From positions 1-64,000 of the forward strand of contig JADHTQ010000018.1 in NCBI GenBank assembly GCA_016784965.1: 64,000 nucleotides of DNA, in the 5' to 3' direction. Numbering within the stretch: position 1 is the stretch's first letter; each line of letters opens with the position of its first letter. A program made the translations under genes and the position numbers. Source of the stretch: Bacteriovoracaceae bacterium (lineage in GTDB: Bacteria > Bdellovibrionota > Bacteriovoracia > Bacteriovoracales > Bacteriovoracaceae). Shown here one piece after another: positions 17,972 to 25,297 of this stretch. Under the pieces are notes generated by a model that saw only the letters and a list, made by a program, of their open reading frames with translations, was not told the DNA's origin and ran no database searches.

Positions 17972-19189
17972 CTATTTTATCGCATAGTATTTTGAAGGGA
18001 TTTTTATATCAGTCGTATTTAAGTACCCTTTTCCAAAAATATATGTGTCTTGATAGATCAAGATGAAATTATTTGCTTTAATGCCCGTATTGTTATCAGT
18101 ATAAAAGGCACCATTCCAGTTGGCAGAGGGGGTAAATTTGCCATAGGCCTTCATAATATCGGGAAGATTTTTAAGCTTAGATTTTCCCTCAATTACATTT
18201 TTGGCGTGCTCACCAAGACCTGCTGTTGCTGTAAAACCATATGAGTATGCCCATGTACCAAATCTGCCTGCACCTTTTCTTTTGACAATAGTTCGCTCCA
18301 CGGTTTTTAAAATCTTTTTAAAGTCACCTTTGGCATCTTTAAAATCAATTCCCAAAGCACCGGGATAACCCATTAAAGGAGAGGGGAGGTCGGCTTCAAC
18401 AAAGTATCCACCATGGGTGATGATTTGCTTTAGCAGAGGCTCTGTGTGGGCGTCGTTGGTGCAAAAAAAGGCGGTATCTTTGCCATATTTTTTTATCCAT
18501 GCTGGTACTTTTTCCAAAATAAACTGTTGGGCCCCGGCCACTCCGACATCACTTACTGGGTCTGGAGCAGTTTCAAATACAAATTTGAGACCTAAGTCTG
18601 CACTGGCCTGTTGCATGATCGCTTTTCTTCTTGAAAGCGTTTCATAACTCATGTGTCTAGGAAAGGAGATGTGAACAAAAGTTTTGGCCCCTAGCTTTTT
18701 TGCCGAGTCGATGATTAAGTAGCCTCTTGAGACAAAGTCATTGTTGACCGTGAGGTCTGAGGCAGTCATGATCACTAGAGGATCTTCGTGAGTTTCACCC
18801 ACAATGAGCAGGATATCTTTGTTTTTCTTTCTAATTCTTCTAAATGCCTCAGTTGTGCCGGGAATTCCTTGTTGTACAACGATCGCCTTCATTTTAGAGT
18901 CATCAGAGAGCCCTACAATTTGCGAAATAGTGGTTTCCATCTCCTGCATGAAGTTGTCGGGGTAGGTAATGTGCTTGATCATTCCTCCAGAAGAAGCATT
19001 GCCGTAACGCCGAATTAACTCTTCAGCACCACGCAGATCATCTTCTGATTGAGAAACAGTACCGGTAACGACACCGATGTGATACTTGCTCTTTTTGGCG
19101 ATTGCTGCTTGGGTTGCAGAGCTAAATAGCCCTCCAACCGATAAGGTAATAAAAAGTAAAATTTTTAGTATTGAATTTTTGTTAATCAT
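17972..19189 (-). CDS. Periplasmic binding protein, DUF3798 type
   Basis: A 405-residue exported protein with a signal peptide (about 1-28) followed by KYHIGVVTGTVSQSEDDLRG, which matches DUF3798, a family of solute-binding proteins related to the BMP/sugar-binding fold. It is the first gene of a complete importer operon (binding protein, ATPase, two permeases, anchored protein). The ligand is not known; no catabolic genes lie next to it. The family is, to my knowledge, commonest in spirochaetes and Firmicutes, so horizontal origin of the operon is possible. A GGGAGG-type site precedes the ATG. Confidence 0.85.
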   Translation of the reverse strand: MINKNSILKILLFITLSVGGLFSSATQAAIAKKSKYHIGVVTGTVSQSEDDLRGAEELIRRYGNASSGGMIKHITYPDNFMQEMETTISQIVGLSDDSKMKAIVVQQGIPGTTEAFRRIRKKNKDILLIVGETHEDPLVIMTASDLTVNNDFVSRGYLIIDSAKKLGAKTFVHISFPRHMSYETLSRRKAIMQQASADLGLKFVFETAPDPVSDVGVAGAQQFILEKVPAWIKKYGKDTAFFCTNDAHTEPLLKQIITHGGYFVEADLPSPLMGYPGALGIDFKDAKGDFKKILKTVERTIVKRKGAGRFGTWAYSYGFTATAGLGEHAKNVIEGKSKLKNLPDIMKAYGKFTPSANWNGAFYTDNNTGIKANNFILIYQDTYIFGKGYLNTTDIKIPSKYYAIK

Positions 19190-19320
19190 TAAACCCTCCC
19201 CAATTTAGTTGTTGTCTTATAAGTCGTTTTCTTATTTGCTCAACAAGAATAGGAAATGAATAGACTAAAGTCAAGATAGACTGAGTGCGTTGCAAGGGGG
19301 GATAGGTAATGATAAAAATA

Positions 19321-19341
19321 GAGGGGGTCAAAAACCCCCTC
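19321..19341 (-). terminator. Intrinsic terminator of the barrel gene
   Basis: GAGGGGGT (19321-19328) pairs with ACCCCCTC (19334-19341) around a five-base loop. Read on the minus strand, the stem is followed by CTATTTTTATC, so it terminates transcripts of the exported barrel-like gene that stops at 19376. Confidence 0.75.
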
Positions 19342-19375
19342 ACAAAATGTTTAACTTATGTTTAATATGTTTAAC

Positions 19376-20725
19376 TTACTCGTATTCAACTTGAAATTGA
19401 CCACCAACAAAGTATGGTCTCTCTTTTTTGCCATCACCATAATCTCTATCGTACTTTCTCCAATCTTGCTCAGCTGAAAAGACAAAGCTGGCCTTAAGAT
19501 CAGTACCTGGAATGGTCCATTTAGGAGATCTAACTGATAGACCAAGTACTGCTTGACCATACTCTCTCTCATCATCGGCATTGGCCCACTGATGGTCAAC
19601 AGCTCCTTCAATCCACTCATATCCGCCATAAAGATCAATATCATAAGTATCACCAAAGGCACTAAAAGAAAACGTATGAGCGTACATAGCAGAGAGGCTC
19701 TCATCAAATTGTCTGCCATCTCCACGATTGTAATCGACAGAAACCTTATCACTTTTTGTAATGCGATATAGACCACCTGCTGAGTAGGAAGAATTGTTGT
19801 CATCAGTGGTTCCTGCAGAAACATAGAGCTCATAACCTGGTTTTCTCAAGATAACTCGTGCTAGGGCAGCATTTAGTTTCCACCAATCTTGATGCTCATC
19901 AAAAGCAGCTTGATCTAAGCTTACAACATCGGCAATATAGTTATGGGCACCTCTATAAAGAATGCGATCGTGATAAGTATATACATCAACACGAATTTGA
20001 CCTTGATCAAGGGCCTTGACAGCACCAACATTGATGGCGCCAGTATTTGCAATGGTTGCACTTGAGGCAATAGTAGGACCAGGTCTCATACTATCCATTT
20101 GTGATCTTCCAAATTCATTTAAAGATGGACCATTTTCTACTTTAAACTTACCGGCCTTGATAAATAAAAGTGTGTCGTGTCCCATCATTTTGGCACCAAC
20201 AATGGCCACTTCTTGAATGGTAGTCTCAAGATAAATGCGATCAATTCTATCATCGATCATAACTTGGGCCTCAACTCTTTTTTCGGCAAGTGCAGCATCA
20301 ACTTGGGCGACAAGTGCTGGTCTGATTGTATCAGCAATGGCAGCAGGTACTCCTGCAAGCTCTCCTTCGATTTGAGCGAGTAGACCTTGACGCGCATAAG
20401 CTAATTTGGCATCCGTTTTGTCCATTAATGTTTCGCGAGTAGAATCCTCCATTAAGGTAGGAGCAATTGAAAATTTCATGCTCAGGCCAAGTACAAAGTC
20501 GACTTTTCTCCGAGTAAATCCAAAATCGCGCAATATAGAGTTTAGATCTCCTTTGCCGATTTTGATGGATAGATTGCTGTAATCAACATCCGCTTCTTCT
20601 GTTTGTGATTGCCAAAAGGCCTTAGTTTGAACGCTCGCTGATACTTTGAAGTCTTCTTGAGCGTATAGATTTGGGATCATTGACATAATAAGTGCCAATA
20701 CTAGTAGGGTTACAGGTGCTTTCAC
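19376..20725 (-). CDS. Large exported protein, probable outer-membrane barrel
   Basis: A 449-residue protein with a signal peptide (cleavage after NLYA, residue 22-23). Residues from about 230 onward show many alternating, aromatic-edged strands (GYELYVSAGTTDD, YDIDLYGGYEWIEG, FVGGQFQVEYE) like a porin. Residues about 85-165 instead form an Ala/Glu-rich helical stretch, possibly a plug or periplasmic coiled segment. It does not end in Phe. No family is recognised. It could be the outer-membrane route for the adjacent importer, but only adjacency supports this. It has its own terminator and a GGAGG site before the ATG. Confidence 0.65.
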   Translation of the reverse strand: MKAPVTLLVLALIMSMIPNLYAQEDFKVSASVQTKAFWQSQTEEADVDYSNLSIKIGKGDLNSILRDFGFTRRKVDFVLGLSMKFSIAPTLMEDSTRETLMDKTDAKLAYARQGLLAQIEGELAGVPAAIADTIRPALVAQVDAALAEKRVEAQVMIDDRIDRIYLETTIQEVAIVGAKMMGHDTLLFIKAGKFKVENGPSLNEFGRSQMDSMRPGPTIASSATIANTGAINVGAVKALDQGQIRVDVYTYHDRILYRGAHNYIADVVSLDQAAFDEHQDWWKLNAALARVILRKPGYELYVSAGTTDDNNSSYSAGGLYRITKSDKVSVDYNRGDGRQFDESLSAMYAHTFSFSAFGDTYDIDLYGGYEWIEGAVDHQWANADDEREYGQAVLGLSVRSPKWTIPGTDLKASFVFSAEQDWRKYDRDYGDGKKERPYFVGGQFQVEYE

Positions 20726-20916
20726 GTTTTACCTCCGCGTGTTTTGTGTGAGTTGTTAATTTAAAAAATCATCTTTGATTGCACATACCGCCAAAAGAGC
20801 CGATGGTGCGAAGCGTAAACAAGGGTTGTGTATTATTTTCTAAGGTATATGTATTATTTATATTGTACGTTTCCTCTTCAGCACAATAATATGCCTCTTT
20901 TAGAACTTGATCACTG

Positions 20917-20996
20917 TTAATCTATAGATTAAATATAGTTGACATATATTAATATATAGATTAATATATAAACAAACAAATTAATCAATAGGTTAG
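20917..20996. promoter_or_regulatory. Three palindromic operators at exact 32-bp spacing
   Basis: A perfect 16-bp palindrome TTAATCTATAGATTAA sits at 20917-20932. A second copy with one change (TTAATATATAGATTAA) is at 20949-20964 and a third with three changes (TTAATCAATAGGTTAG) at 20981-20996. Start-to-start spacing is exactly 32 bp twice, about three helical turns, so bound dimers would line up on one face. They cover the promoter and ribosome-binding region of the HTH gene that starts at 21001, which probably represses itself. Confidence 0.8.
20939..20967 (+). promoter_or_regulatory. Sigma-70-like promoter of the HTH/Fic pair
   Basis: A perfect -35 TTGACA (20939-20944), a 17-bp spacer and -10 TAATAT (20962-20967). 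The -10 box overlaps the second operator palindrome and the -35 lies between the first and second, so operator binding should block polymerase. Confidence 0.7.
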
Positions 20997-21000
20997 CATT

Positions 21001-21456
21001 ATGAAGACCGATAGGCAACTGGCAATTCAAACTCTTAATAGTAATTACAGGCACCTGGCTCAGCTGAGGGATGTTTTTTTACATAGAAAAAATTGGATTT
21101 TCCATATTAGAAATTTGTTAGGCATGAGTTCTAGGCAATTAGCGCACAGGTTAAATATCTCCGCTGCAGCTATTTCACAAACTGAGGCACAAGAAAAAGG
21201 GGGAGCGATAACTATTAAAAGAATGCAACAGTACGCTCAGAAACTAGAATGTGATTTTGTTTATGCATTGGTTCCCAAAAAAAAGATCAACACAATCATT
21301 GATAATCAAGCCAAGAAGAAAGCCGTAAAACTATTGAAAAAATCTAATGTGATGATGGAGCTTGAGGACCAGGGAATTGAGTCAAAAAGAGAGCTGAACA
21401 AGCAACTAAAGGAGCTTGTAAATAAAATCAAAAACGACAAATCTCTGTGGGACTAA
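21001..21456 (+). CDS. Mobile mystery protein A (HTH regulator/antitoxin)
   Basis: A 151-residue protein matching 'mobile mystery protein A' (TIGR02612). A Xre-type helix-turn-helix spans about 34-62 (GMSSRQLAHRLNISAAAISQTE), followed by ITIKRMQQYAQKLECDFVYALVP, which is typical of this family. It always pairs with a Fic protein, here starting three bases after its stop. The three palindromes upstream make autoregulation likely. Its C-terminal half is a charged helix, plausible for binding the Fic partner. Confidence 0.88.
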   Translation: MKTDRQLAIQTLNSNYRHLAQLRDVFLHRKNWIFHIRNLLGMSSRQLAHRLNISAAAISQTEAQEKGGAITIKRMQQYAQKLECDFVYALVPKKKINTIIDNQAKKKAVKLLKKSNVMMELEDQGIESKRELNKQLKELVNKIKNDKSLWD

Positions 21457-21459
21457 TAT

Positions 21460-22065
21460 ATGAGCATCTTTTTTAATGATAGAGCAGGCAATACACCACT
21501 CTCTTTAGAGGAGAAGCAGGGAATAAAACTTACACTTTTAACAACAATGGATGAGCTTGATATTGTCGAAATGGAGAATATCCAAAAAGGTATTATGTGG
21601 CTACAACGAAAAAAGCTATCTCAACCTGAGCAACTGTTAAACATGACTTTTTCAAATACGTTTCATAAAAAACTTTTTGGGGATGTCTGGAAGTGGGCAG
21701 GAAAACTTAGAACAAGTGAAAAAAATATAGGTGTTGCTCCATGTGAAATTAGCATCAAACTCCATGATTTATTTGAGGATGTAATGACATGGATAAGACT
21801 TAACTCATATGCAGATAGAGAAATTTTGGCCAGATTCCATCATCGTTTGGTCTTGATTCACCCCTATACAAATGGTAATGGGCGCCACTCAAGGTTAATG
21901 ACAGACGCACTAGCGGAATTATTAATAGGTAGTGATCTTAGCTGGTATGAGGAGATAGAAAAAAATAAGCGCAGAAAAAAGTATATAGATGTTTTAAGAC
22001 AAGCTGATATTAGAAATTATACTCCCTTAGTAAATTATTTTCTTAGCATGAAGACAAAAAGCTAA
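21460..22065 (+). CDS. Mobile mystery protein B (Fic-domain toxin)
   Basis: A 201-residue Fic protein (TIGR02613 type), paired with the HTH protein as a toxin-antitoxin-like module. Fic enzymes transfer AMP or similar groups to target proteins. The motif reads HPYTNGNGR (134-142): the catalytic His is present, but the usual Asp/Glu of HPFx(D/E)GN(G/K)R is Asn. To my knowledge this Asn is normal for the mobile mystery B branch, which may mean altered chemistry. No inhibitory (S/T)xxxE(G/N) helix is obvious at the N-terminus, so inhibition would be by the partner. Confidence 0.88.
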   Translation: MSIFFNDRAGNTPLSLEEKQGIKLTLLTTMDELDIVEMENIQKGIMWLQRKKLSQPEQLLNMTFSNTFHKKLFGDVWKWAGKLRTSEKNIGVAPCEISIKLHDLFEDVMTWIRLNSYADREILARFHHRLVLIHPYTNGNGRHSRLMTDALAELLIGSDLSWYEEIEKNKRRKKYIDVLRQADIRNYTPLVNYFLSMKTKS

Positions 22066-22123
22066 AGTATTATAAATACAAACACAGTATAGTGCAGATC
22101 AGGATCAGAGGCAGGGATGAATT

Positions 22124-22996
22124 ATGTTTGAAAAATTTCCCAAAAATGTAAAAATTGTTGAAGTTTCTCCGAGAGATGGCCTGCAGAGCGAGTCAACCAT
22201 TGTGAGTCTATCTGACAAGCTTGCATTTATAGATAAATTAGTGGCCAGTGGGCTTTTGAATATAGAAATCGGAAGCTTTGTGCGCCCTGATATCGTTCCT
22301 CAAATGGCAAATACGAAACAACTCGCACAAACCCTTTTAAAGTCGCAATCTCAGGGAGAGTATTCTGGGGTATCATTTTCTTGTTTGGTTCCCAATATGT
22401 ATGGTTTTAAGCAGGCGGCCCAAGTGGGTATTTGTGAAGTTTCAGTAATCATCGGTGCCAGTGATGAGTTTAATTTGCGCAACACAAATATGGATATTAA
22501 AGATAATTTGGAGCAGGTCGCCTCTATCGCGGCGCTGGCAAAGAAGCAGGGAGTGCGTGTTAGAGGTAGTGTTGCGGTGGCATTTGGGTACAATGTGGGC
22601 ACTCCACTGGATTTTGACAATTTGCAAAGCATTGTAGCTAATCTTTTCAAAATGGGAATTGATGAGATTTGTCTGTGTGACACCGTTGGTATCGCAACAC
22701 CTGCTGTTGTGGATGAAGTGTTAAGTAAATTTCAAAAACAATTCGACCTTGATCGCTTTTGCATGCACTTTCACAACACAATGGGCATGGGACTTGTCAA
22801 CACGATGGTTGCCCTAAACTATGGAATTTCTAATTTTGATACGAGTGTCGGTGATATGGGTGGATGTCCAAATGTAGTGGGTATCAATAGAAATGTAAAA
22901 ACTGAAGACTTAGTCTATATGTTAGATTCACTGAATATTGAAACTGGTATTGACCTGGATGCTGTCAGCTCCAGCATCCAGAGTTTGCCAATTTAA
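22124..22996 (+). CDS. mvaB: Hydroxymethylglutaryl-CoA lyase
   Basis: Cleaves HMG-CoA to acetoacetate and acetyl-CoA, the end of leucine degradation. The TIM-barrel start VEVSPRDGLQSE holds the catalytic Arg/Asp, and SVGDMGGCPNVVG carries the flexible-loop Cys typical of HMG-CoA lyases. Length (290 aa) is normal. It converges with an HMGL-like gene 12 bases beyond its stop. Acetyl-CoA formation links it with the beta-oxidation operon upstream. Other leucine-pathway genes are not in the window. Confidence 0.92.
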   Translation: MFEKFPKNVKIVEVSPRDGLQSESTIVSLSDKLAFIDKLVASGLLNIEIGSFVRPDIVPQMANTKQLAQTLLKSQSQGEYSGVSFSCLVPNMYGFKQAAQVGICEVSVIIGASDEFNLRNTNMDIKDNLEQVASIAALAKKQGVRVRGSVAVAFGYNVGTPLDFDNLQSIVANLFKMGIDEICLCDTVGIATPAVVDEVLSKFQKQFDLDRFCMHFHNTMGMGLVNTMVALNYGISNFDTSVGDMGGCPNVVGINRNVKTEDLVYMLDSLNIETGIDLDAVSSSIQSLPI

Positions 22997-23007
22997 GTAA
23001 AAATCGC

Positions 23008-24132
23008 TTATGGAAATTTTTGTCCAACTGATTCATTAAATTGCTTTTTAAGATCGTCAAGGCCTGGCCTTGCATACTCCATGTGGCCCTCTTTTTTGGT
23101 GCGGCCATTGATGATTGCTTCTGAGCGCAGCTTTCTTTTCATAGTTTTTTCTAAGTTTTTGCCAAGCCATAGAACGCGGTCAATATCATAACCATGATCT
23201 ATTCCCATTTCATCAAGTTGCACGAGGGTATCTTCAAGACACACAAGTCCAACATATAGTGGATTATCGTAATAGTAAGCACCAGTTCCCTTAACGGGGC
23301 GATCATCTAAAAAGTTACTAGGTTGTCCCCCAAGACCGCCCAGGGTGGCCTCAAAGTTAGTTATTCCAGCTTGCAGTGCCGCGAGCACGGAAGCGGAGGC
23401 AATCCTTTTGGTCTCGTGAAAGTGCGCCAGGTGTAGGTTTGTGTCGGGCATAGCATCTAAAATCATAGCAAAATAGCGATAAACATCCTGTGCAGAGGCG
23501 CTGCCATCGTGGTCGGCATGCTCTATATCGTGGGCGCCAATATCCAACCAACGCTTAGAAAATTCCACCGCATCTTTTAAATCAGTAGCACCACCAATAG
23601 GGCTGCCCCAAATAGTGCTGACTGTGCCACACATCTTAATACCTGCATCGCTACATTTTTTAATACTCCGCTCAGCTTCTTTCCAATAATCCGGAAGAGT
23701 TGTACCGGAGTTTGCATAGTGATGTTGCTCTTCGGTAGAAACCATCATTAGTACTCGATCTGGGCCGATCCCCTCTTTTTTTAATTCAATGGCCCGCTCA
23801 ACAGATTTTTCCCGAATGGTTACAGCAGTAAAGCAAATATCATCGTATTTTATTCCTCTTTTTTCACACTTCTTTTTAAACAGATCACTTCTAACATACT
23901 TAAGTAGCTCGATACCATCAGCAAACTGAGGCATCAGGTAGGAGTTCCCCAGATTAGTGATCTCAATATTGCGGCACCCAGCAAAAATTAATTCCTCTAA
24001 ATAAAATTTCTTTGCTTCTGTCGAGACAAATATCTCTTCGTGCTGAAAACCATCTCTGATGGTAATGTCTCCAATTGTTACTTTCTTAGGCATTCTGGGA
24101 AATATCTTCCAATAGTCATATTCTGTGGCCAT
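23008..24132 (-). CDS. HMGL-like pyruvate-carboxyltransferase-family enzyme
   Basis: A 374-residue TIM-barrel enzyme of the HMGL-like superfamily (homocitrate/citramalate synthase, HMG-CoA lyase, pyruvate carboxylase CT domain). The barrel begins VTIGDITIRDGFQHEE and metal ligands are likely in HLAHFHET. It is longer than HMG-CoA lyase and has an extra C-terminal region. The exact substrate is not recognised. The start at 24132 (MATEYDYW) is chosen because GGAGGG lies six bases upstream; the longer open frame to 24417 reads through non-coding repeats. Confidence 0.75.
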   Translation of the reverse strand: MATEYDYWKIFPRMPKKVTIGDITIRDGFQHEEIFVSTEAKKFYLEELIFAGCRNIEITNLGNSYLMPQFADGIELLKYVRSDLFKKKCEKRGIKYDDICFTAVTIREKSVERAIELKKEGIGPDRVLMMVSTEEQHHYANSGTTLPDYWKEAERSIKKCSDAGIKMCGTVSTIWGSPIGGATDLKDAVEFSKRWLDIGAHDIEHADHDGSASAQDVYRYFAMILDAMPDTNLHLAHFHETKRIASASVLAALQAGITNFEATLGGLGGQPSNFLDDRPVKGTGAYYYDNPLYVGLVCLEDTLVQLDEMGIDHGYDIDRVLWLGKNLEKTMKRKLRSEAIINGRTKKEGHMEYARPGLDDLKKQFNESVGQKFP

Positions 24133-24243
24133 AGTCATCCCTCCAACGTGAAATTTATAAAACATAAAATAAAATAATACAGTCTCGCCAGCCGACATAT
24201 ATAACACGTTTAAGTGCCGTAACGCAAATTCCAAAAGGTTCTC

Positions 24244-24339
24244 CAAAAGGTTCCAGGTTCCAAAAAGGGGCGCAATGTGTCTATGCAAAAGGTTCTGCAA
24301 AAGGTTCCAGGTTCCAAAAAGGGGCGCAATGTGTCCATG
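24244..24339. repeat. Tandem 42-bp repeat (period 54 bp)
   Basis: The segment 24244-24285 recurs at 24298-24339 with a single mismatch; both contain AAGGTTCCAGGTTCCAAAAA and GGGGCGCAATGTGT. The second copy runs directly into the 100-bp dispersed repeat, so the element has been partly duplicated at this site. Confidence 0.85.
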
Positions 24340-24410
24340 GGTGTAATCAAGGGAAATTAACAACGTGGAATTTAGTTTTTGTGCGGTAAGTCCCACATGT
24401 CTGCTGGCAC
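24311..24410 (+). repeat. 100-bp dispersed repeat, left copy (island border)
   Basis: Matches 38475-38574 in the same orientation with nine mismatches in 100 bases and no gaps. Internal landmarks are GGGAAATTAACAACGT and TGCGGTAAGTCCCACA, and it ends in GTCTGCTGGCAC (24399-24410). Near its 3' end TTGTGC and GCACAA form short inverted ends. The two copies bound a 14-kb accessory block. It lies in the 285-base gap between an HMGL-like gene and an exported-protein gene. Confidence 0.9.
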
Positions 24411-24417
24411 AATGCAA

Positions 24418-25179
24418 TCAAATTGCTTGCAATAGATAATTTAATACTGCTGGAGATTGATCACCAAGGTTTGTGGCCAAAAATTGGATGAATGTGCTTA
24501 GAGAATCAGAGCTTTTGATTTTTAGAGTTAGGCCATTAATATCATTTAGAGAGATACCAGTAAATAGTGACAAAACAATGGTAACTTTGCTTTTTTGGAT
24601 CTTTGTGTCTACTTTTGCTTTTAGTTTTTTTAGCTTTTTAACTATTTCGCCGGTGCTTCTAAATTGCTGTTCTAACAGACAGATAAACATAAGAAAATGA
24701 TCTATAGAACTTTCGCTTATGCCGCCCCTACCGACATAGTCGGAAAGACCATCCAAGAGATCAAAGCGAGCAGCTTGTGCCAATGCTGTAAAGATGCTTG
24801 TAAGCAGATCAAAGTCTGTTTCATTTTCAATGAGAAGTACAAGCTCGCCCAAACTGAGTTTTTGGTAGTTGATAGAGGTAAAATATGGATCAGGGTATTT
24901 AAGGGTTACAACTTGGGCCCTAATTTGTGGATCAAAACTATACTCGAAAATTCCAGAAGGCAGTCCTGGTGAAGATACTTGGTAATGCATGTTCGCTGTT
25001 TGTAAGTTTTCTTCACTTATTAGAATGGTAAAATCGTTGTCATGGGAAAAAGTTTTAGTGACCTCAAACTGGTGGGTGCTACTTTTAACAACTAAAAAAA
25101 GTGCAGAGTCAGCAAAAATTGATGGGGAAATAGACGTAAAAGCAAGAAAGTATAATAATGATATTAAAACAATTTTCAT
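24418..25179 (-). CDS. Unrecognised exported protein at island left edge
   Basis: A 253-residue protein with a signal peptide (cleavage after IFA, about 23-24), a beta-rich first half with YQVSSPGLPSGIFEYSF, and a helical second half. It is the only minus-strand gene of the toxin island besides the right-edge toxin-antitoxin pair, and is divergent from the 929-residue protein gene. No family is recognised. Its stop lies eight bases from the left dispersed repeat. It may share regulation with the toxin genes through the 118-base divergent gap. Confidence 0.55.
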   Translation of the reverse strand: MKIVLISLLYFLAFTSISPSIFADSALFLVVKSSTHQFEVTKTFSHDNDFTILISEENLQTANMHYQVSSPGLPSGIFEYSFDPQIRAQVVTLKYPDPYFTSINYQKLSLGELVLLIENETDFDLLTSIFTALAQAARFDLLDGLSDYVGRGGISESSIDHFLMFICLLEQQFRSTGEIVKKLKKLKAKVDTKIQKSKVTIVLSLFTGISLNDINGLTLKIKSSDSLSTFIQFLATNLGDQSPAVLNYLLQAI

Positions 25180-25297
25180 AAATTAATGCCCCAAAAACAT
25201 ACCAGTATAGCTTAATTGACCCAGGATGTCAATTTGATTTATAAAGAAAAAGTATTTCTTGACGAGGGGGTTGCGGTCACATATAATGCAATGCACA

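Noticed and set aside
19351-19833. 160-residue minus-strand frame in the barrel gene
   Set aside because: It lies wholly within the exported barrel-like gene in another frame and has no signal or start site of its own.
24133-24417. N-terminal extension of the HMGL-like enzyme
   Set aside because: The extra residues are the translated 54-bp tandem repeat and the dispersed repeat; GGAGGG and MATEYDYW mark the true start.
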